From NCBI GenBank assembly GCA_002714485.1, contig PAXM01000047.1, positions 10,437 to 19,337 on the forward strand: a DNA stretch of 8,901 nucleotides, written 5' to 3'. Position 1 is the stretch's first letter; every line of letters starts with the position of its first letter. Made by a program: the position numbers and the translations under genes. This stretch comes from Acidimicrobiaceae bacterium. Its GTDB lineage: Bacteria > Actinomycetota > Acidimicrobiia > Acidimicrobiales > MedAcidi-G1. The notes beneath the pieces were generated by a model, which was not told the origin of the DNA, did not search any database, and saw only the letters and a program-made list of their open reading frames with translations. Positions 5,972 to 8,901 of the stretch are shown one piece after another.

Positions 5972-7094
5972 AGCGGCCGACGAACCCTTCGAATCCGTAG
6001 GGCTTGTAGGGCCCAATGCACAGTTGCTCGAGCACACCGATGCCCACCCGGTCGCCCAGGGTGGCCCGCATCAGGTGCTGGCAGTGCTGGTTCTCAAACG
6101 CCTGGTCGTCGACAGTGTCCACGTCCCACTTCTCCGAAGCCATGGCCAACTCACCCTTCCAGGCACCGTGGCCCCATTCGGGGTGGTTGTAGCCAATGCC
6201 CTTCATTCGGAAGGTGAAGATCCGTTCCAGATGGAACTCGTGGCGTGAGCCGTCGTCCACCGCAGTGAACGAGAGGTCGGCACTATGGGCCAGTCGGCTG
6301 CCAGCGTCGAACTGCAGGCGGTGCTCATGGGCCCGCATGTGGCGGGCCGCTGGGTCCTCGATACCTGGTAGATCGTCCAGCGCGTCGTAGGTGGGCATGA
6401 GGGCCCCCACCGAGGAGAGGGGCCGTCCAAGGGAGTCCTCAAACAGTTGGTAGTGGACGCAGAGGTCGTCGAAGTTCAGTGGTGCCCAGAGGAAGAAAAG
6501 GCTGGATCGGTCGGGCGGTGCCGGTGCACCCCGGCGGTCGCCGCCGTCCAGCGGGCGGATTCCCCACGAGCGATCCTTGGTACCGCGAGTGGTGGCCGGG
6601 TCGAATTCGATGCGGTGGCCGTCGAATTGGATCCAGCCCGTCCACCGACCCATCTGGGTGAAGCGGGTGGTGTCCATGCTGCGGCGGATGGCGCCACCCC
6701 AGTGGTGCCGGGGTTCCTCCACGTTGCCGGTCCGCCCCTCGTAGGTCAGGTCACAGGCCACACCGGTTTCGTTGTCGTCGAGCACCACCCGGCATGAGCG
6801 CATCGGCTCGAGGATCTCCAGTCGGAATGGACCCACGACCTGGTCAGCCGGGTCGCCCTTGGCTCGACAAGATGCGTGAAAGGCGTGCTGCACCCCGTCC
6901 ACGAGGAGGCTGATGCCGCAGTCCCGGATGCCCAGGTGCGGGTACAGGGCAGTGCCGATCCCGAAGTACAGGTCTCCTGCCGTGGAGTAGCCGTTGAACC
7001 AGTAGCGCTCGTAAACGTCCTTGTCGCTGGACGCCGGCGTGGCGAGCGGCTCGGGCGTCTGGTGGATGGGGTAGTCGTCGAACCTGCTCAGCAC
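5964..7094 (-). CDS. Uncharacterised two-lobed protein resembling the CrtC/AttH (lipocalin-like) group
   Basis: A 376-residue protein from GTG 7094, chosen because it starts 16 bp after the upstream stop with a purine-rich GAAAGAGA before it. ATG 7175 is also in frame but would overlap the upstream gene by 65 bp. The sequence has an N-terminal YERYWFNGYSTAGDLYFGIG and, in the middle, TTRGTKDRSWGIRPLD (about residues 169-183); the G-x-x-D-R-S-W-G-x-R motif recurs in beta-rich proteins related to hydroxyneurosporene synthase CrtC and AttH. Many Trp, His and short beta-strand patterns fit two stacked beta-barrel lobes. No signal peptide or membrane helix is seen. Such proteins are often found near steroid or terpenoid degradation genes and may bind or hydrate a hydrophobic substrate; this is inference. 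The family link is from memory of motifs and is moderate. It is probably cotranscribed with the decarboxylase-like gene. Confidence 0.75.
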   Translation of the reverse strand: MLSRFDDYPIHQTPEPLATPASSDKDVYERYWFNGYSTAGDLYFGIGTALYPHLGIRDCGISLLVDGVQHAFHASCRAKGDPADQVVGPFRLEILEPMRSCRVVLDDNETGVACDLTYEGRTGNVEEPRHHWGGAIRRSMDTTRFTQMGRWTGWIQFDGHRIEFDPATTRGTKDRSWGIRPLDGGDRRGAPAPPDRSSLFFLWAPLNFDDLCVHYQLFEDSLGRPLSSVGALMPTYDALDDLPGIEDPAARHMRAHEHRLQFDAGSRLAHSADLSFTAVDDGSRHEFHLERIFTFRMKGIGYNHPEWGHGAWKGELAMASEKWDVDTVDDQAFENQHCQHLMRATLGDRVGIGVLEQLCIGPYKPYGFEGFVGRSG

Positions 7095-7110
7095 GGGTGG
7101 AGCGTCTCTT

Positions 7111-7887
7111 TCACCAGGTGGGCTTTGGTCCACCACGCTCACCGGGCCAACGCGACCCGCCAATGGTGTCGGCAAACGGCCAGAAGGCCTCCGGATCCAG
7201 CGGTCCGGCGTTGGTGATCGACCGGTCCTTGTGACGTGAGGTCACCAGGCGGGCCCCGACCAGTTCCTCCATGGGAAGCAATTCGTTGTATGGGTCCCAT
7301 GGGCTGTCCCGCAGAACCAGGTCGGCGTCCAGGGTCTCGACGTGCACCGGTTCACTGACCTGATGGACCTGCACCACGTGCGGTGGGAAGTCCCACTCGC
7401 CCTCAGTACCACCGATGGCCCGGGAGTACTTGGTCCACCACTCGTCGTGGATGACGTCAGACCCGTCAACGGTTTCCTCGCCGGAGACAGTGCCCCGGAA
7501 CTCCAGGAACGTGTACCCCTGGTGGGTGCACGCAGCTTCGATGCGGTCACCGAGCCGGAAGTAGCGGGTGGTGCACGGGAACTTAGGTTGGCCGTTGGTT
7601 TCGGCGCTGATGAAGATCGCCGACTCCTGGTCGATGCCGATGCCGAAGGAGTATTGGCCCTCGATGCCGTTCCACGTGGCGTTGACCTTGGTCGACACGC
7701 CGTACTCAGGCTCATTGCGCACGGGTACGCAGTAGATCCCGAGGTACACGTTCGGACTGCCGGTCGGCTCAATGCCCGGAGGTAGGAGTGGGGTGATCCG
7801 GTTGGGATCCGTCCGGTAGACGATGTTCAACTTCGGGTGGGCGGCTATCTCGGCCGGTCGTGCTGTGGGCGTGGCGGTGTCAGTCAT
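7111..7887 (-). CDS. Acetoacetate decarboxylase-like (ADC superfamily) protein
   Basis: A 258-residue protein, near the ~245-residue length of acetoacetate decarboxylase. It shows the superfamily pattern of an N-terminal ITPLLPPGIEP (where the family has LLPxxLxP), strands through YCVPVRNEPEYG and FGIGIDQESAIF, and the active-site segment ETNGQPKFPC. Lys102 matches the Schiff-base lysine of ADC (GxPKK). The second lysine, which lowers the pKa of the first in the Clostridium enzyme, is Phe103 here. The superfamily is known to include members without decarboxylase activity, such as aldolase-dehydratases, so a Schiff-base enzyme with another reaction is likely. ATG 7887 is preferred to ATG 7905 because AGG lies 8 nt before it and because the latter sits in a hairpin loop. 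It probably forms an operon with the downstream CrtC/AttH-like gene (16-bp gap). Confidence 0.85.
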   Translation of the reverse strand: MTDTATPTARPAEIAAHPKLNIVYRTDPNRITPLLPPGIEPTGSPNVYLGIYCVPVRNEPEYGVSTKVNATWNGIEGQYSFGIGIDQESAIFISAETNGQPKFPCTTRYFRLGDRIEAACTHQGYTFLEFRGTVSGEETVDGSDVIHDEWWTKYSRAIGGTEGEWDFPPHVVQVHQVSEPVHVETLDADLVLRDSPWDPYNELLPMEELVGARLVTSRHKDRSITNAGPLDPEAFWPFADTIGGSRWPGERGGPKPTW

Positions 7888-7898
7888 GACGCCAGCCT

Positions 7899-7933
7899 GT
7901 CCCATTCTGGGCCGGTGGGACCAATCGGTCCCA
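7899..7933 (-). promoter_or_regulatory. Mutually exclusive hairpins ahead of the ADC-like gene
   Basis: Read on the - strand, segment A TGGGACC (7933-7927) pairs perfectly over 7 bp with segment B GGTCCCA (7922-7916) around a 4-nt loop. B can instead pair over 6 bp with segment C TGGGAC (7904-7899) around an 11-nt loop. C abuts the AGG (7898-7896) that is the probable ribosome binding site for ATG 7887. The A:B stem begins 6 bp after the stop of the 65-residue membrane protein gene, so it could also be a terminator, although no T run follows. The structure is clear in the sequence; the regulatory role is inferred. Confidence 0.45.
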
Positions 7934-7939
7934 GTCAGG

Positions 7940-8137
7940 TCAGTCGCGTTGGTGGCGGGCCTGCTTCTCGGCCAGGCGCTCGGCGACCTTCATGTCGTTG
8001 CGTTCCACGGCGGTCTTGGCCGCCAGCATCACGAACTGCACGATGGTGAAGATGATTGATAGCGCTACCAGCACCGGCCACCCGATGATCAGACCGACCA
8101 CAAGGGCGGCCAAGCCGATGACGGTGGAGACGATCAC
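7940..8137 (-). CDS. Small membrane protein, function unknown
   Basis: A 65-residue protein starting at GTG 8137, with AGGG 8 nt upstream. Residues 2-41 are strongly hydrophobic, split by a GWP turn at 19-21, which suggests two membrane helices in a hairpin. The remaining 24 residues are highly charged (KTAVERNDMKVAERLAEKQA) and probably a cytoplasmic helix. I do not recognise a family. It lies 44 bp after the MarR gene and 52 bp before the ADC-like gene on the same strand, so it may be part of a MarR-led operon. The good start signal, compact fit between two genes and membrane pattern make it likely to be real. Confidence 0.65.
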   Translation of the reverse strand: MIVSTVIGLAALVVGLIIGWPVLVALSIIFTIVQFVMLAAKTAVERNDMKVAERLAEKQARHQRD

Positions 8138-8181
8138 GAGATGGACCCTACGGGAGTGTGCCCTTTCGAGGGTGGCCCAGC

Positions 8182-8673
8182 TCAGAAGTCGCCCGCGGCG
8201 GAGCGGAGCGAACGGAGGCTCCGTTCCACGGTACTGAGGTGGGTCCCGGCCATTCCCTCGAGGCCGTAGGCCTTGGCGGCCAGGGCCTTAGCGGCATCGG
8301 TTACCAGGGACCTTCCGGCGGGGGTGATCTCGGCCAACGTGGCCCGTCGGTCAGTGGGGTGGGGGACTCGGGCCACCAACCCGTCAGCCTCCAGGCGGTC
8401 GATGGTGTTGGTGACGCTCGTCGGGTGCACCTGGAGGCGTTCACCGATCCGGGCTAGGGGCAGGGCGCCGGTCCGGGTGAACGAGAGCAGGGCGAGAGCT
8501 TCGAATCGGCTGAACACAAGGCCGAACGGTTCGAGGACCGTATCGATCCGCTTGAGGAGGATCTGGTGGGCCCGGGTGATCGACGTTGCTGCGGTCATGG
8601 CGTCCACGGCGTCCCAGCCGCGCGCCTCCCAGTTACGTCGGGCCTCGGTGATTGGGTCGAATGGGAGGGGCAT
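8182..8673 (-). CDS. MarR family transcriptional regulator
   Basis: A 163-residue protein of normal MarR length, a dimeric winged-helix DNA-binding regulator that usually responds to a small ligand. An N-terminal dimerisation helix (about 23-50) leads to FSRFEALALLSFTRTGALPLARIGERL (54-80) and the probable recognition helix VHPTSVTNTIDRLEADGLV (82-100). The wing carries the hallmark DRR (108-110) in HPTDRRATLAEITPAGRSL. The ATG at 8673 is supported by a TACCAT hexamer 6 nt upstream and by the lack of a Shine-Dalgarno sequence, which suggests a leaderless message. It is divergent from the acyl-CoA mutase gene with 61 bp between starts, a layout in which MarR proteins often control both sides. 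The effector could be an acyl-CoA or aromatic acid; this is not visible. Confidence 0.93.
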   Translation of the reverse strand: MPLPFDPITEARRNWEARGWDAVDAMTAATSITRAHQILLKRIDTVLEPFGLVFSRFEALALLSFTRTGALPLARIGERLQVHPTSVTNTIDRLEADGLVARVPHPTDRRATLAEITPAGRSLVTDAAKALAAKAYGLEGMAGTHLSTVERSLRSLRSAAGDF

Positions 8674-8679
8674 CCAGGC

Positions 8680-8685
8680 ATGGTA
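8680..8685 (-). promoter_or_regulatory. Putative -10 hexamer for the MarR gene (leaderless start)
   Basis: TACCAT on the - strand, 6 nt before ATG 8673, fits TANNNT with transcription starting at the start codon. No clear -35 element was seen. Confidence 0.45.
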
Positions 8686-8702
8686 GCGAAATACTGGGGT
8701 GG

Positions 8703-8729
8703 CAGATAGTCGGAAGTCCGAGTAATCTG
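8703..8729. promoter_or_regulatory. Interrupted inverted repeat, candidate MarR operator
   Basis: The inner arms TCGGA (8710-8714) and TCCGA (8717-8721) are perfect complements around AG. Outer arms CAGAT (8703-8707) and ATCTG (8725-8729) add a second symmetric pair, offset by half a base. The right arm covers the -10-like TAATCT of the mutase gene, so a bound dimer would block its promoter. Size and place fit a MarR site; binding by the adjacent MarR is inferred. Confidence 0.5.
8723..8728 (+). promoter_or_regulatory. Putative -10 hexamer for the mutase gene (leaderless start)
   Basis: TAATCT lies 6 nt before ATG 8735 and closely matches the TATAAT-type consensus, so the mRNA likely begins at or next to the start codon. 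The element 17 bp further upstream (TGGCAG at 8700-8705) is a poor -35 box. Confidence 0.5.
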
Positions 8730-8734
8730 TCTAG

Positions 8735-8901
8735 ATGGACTCCTCATCGTCTTCCGCATCCCGGTTCCGTACCCTGTCGGGCATCCCCGTTGAAGCCGTC
8801 TACGGAGACGGTCCTGCCCCCGGAGAGTTTCCCTACACCCGCGGCGTGCACGCCGAGATGTACCGGACTCGCCTGTGGACCATGCGAATGTTCGCCGGCT
8901 T
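8735..8901 (+). CDS. B12-dependent acyl-CoA mutase, large subunit, N-terminus only (isobutyryl-CoA mutase-like)
   Basis: Only 55 residues are present before the window ends. After a Ser-rich start (MDSSSSSASRF) comes GIPVEAVYGDG, then PGEFPYTRGVHAEMYRTRLW and TMRMFAGF. These match the start of the methylmalonyl-CoA mutase TIM barrel, where this segment binds CoA. The enzymes move a carbonyl-CoA group between neighbouring carbons using adenosylcobalamin. Phe53 sits where methylmalonyl-CoA mutase has Tyr89 (RQYAGF) and isobutyryl-CoA mutase has Phe80, so an isobutyryl/butyryl-CoA type substrate is favoured; 2-hydroxyisobutyryl-CoA mutase has Ile there. The stretch between the GIPVE block and the PGEFPYTRG block is shorter than in classic MutB. 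The gene is probably controlled by the divergent MarR. Family membership is firm; the substrate remains open without the rest of the protein. Confidence 0.88.
   Translation, partial: MDSSSSSASRFRTLSGIPVEAVYGDGPAPGEFPYTRGVHAEMYRTRLWTMRMFAG

Noticed and set aside
5441..6037. A 198-codon - strand open frame overlapping the end of the Rieske gene
   Set aside because: Arg/Pro/Ser-rich translation without motifs, antisense to the Rieske gene and overlapping the end of the CrtC/AttH-like gene.
8161..8172. CCCT-TTCG-AGGG hairpin between the MarR and membrane-protein genes
   Set aside because: The stem is only 4 bp and no T run follows on the - strand; too weak to call a terminator, although the loop is of the stable UUCG type on the + strand.
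1..8901. tRNA, rRNA, CRISPR arrays, insertion sequences, attachment sites and replication origins
   Set aside because: I looked for cloverleaf-like arms, regularly spaced repeats, transposase motifs and clustered DnaA-box-like sequences and saw none. A small RNA gene could still be missed by eye.

Overview
The window is high-G+C (about two thirds by eye) and dense with short intergenic gaps. Gene content and style (PAC2-family protein, fused pabB-pabC, MarR next to a B12-dependent acyl-CoA mutase, many small catabolic genes, apparent leaderless starts) point to an actinobacterium. An Acidimicrobiia-like marine or environmental lineage is my guess, but no marker gene here proves it. No rRNA, tRNA, CRISPR array or insertion sequence was recognised.

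Layout. Positions 1-680 (-) hold a PAC2-family gene that runs off the left edge, divergent from a GNAT acetyltransferase (780-1241, +). Next is a broken M20-type amidohydrolase/peptidase pseudogene (1263-1705, +), an intact 587-residue fused aminodeoxychorismate synthase component I / aminodeoxychorismate lyase (1713-3476, +), and a broken C-terminal remnant of a DppC/OppC-type peptide ABC permease (about 3484-3740, +). An intact folate gene therefore sits between two decayed peptide-use genes.

The central part, 3818-7887, is two convergent transcription units. On the + strand three tightly packed genes encode a class II aldolase/adducin-like protein, a SnoaL/NTF2-like protein and a Rieske [2Fe-2S] protein. 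On the - strand are an acetoacetate-decarboxylase-like protein and a two-lobed protein resembling the CrtC/AttH (lipocalin-like) group. The two units meet with 2 bp between stop codons. Three of these proteins keep their fold signature but lack a residue or site that defines the textbook enzyme. The set looks like an undescribed small-molecule (ketone, terpenoid or steroid-like) catabolic module, but the substrate is unknown.

The right end has a 65-residue membrane protein and a MarR-family regulator on the - strand, likely cotranscribed towards the decarboxylase-like gene. Divergent from MarR is the start of a B12-dependent acyl-CoA mutase (from 8735, +), whose substrate-site residue is Phe, as in isobutyryl-CoA mutase, rather than the Tyr of methylmalonyl-CoA mutase. 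The 61-bp gap between MarR and the mutase carries an interrupted inverted repeat over a -10-like hexamer, a good candidate operator.

Regulatory signals: all four divergent first genes (PAC2, GNAT, MarR, mutase) have a TANNNT hexamer 6-8 nt before the chosen start codon, the pattern of leaderless transcripts. Several inner genes instead have Shine-Dalgarno-like sequences. Upstream of the decarboxylase-like gene are two mutually exclusive hairpins, one reaching into its probable ribosome binding site.
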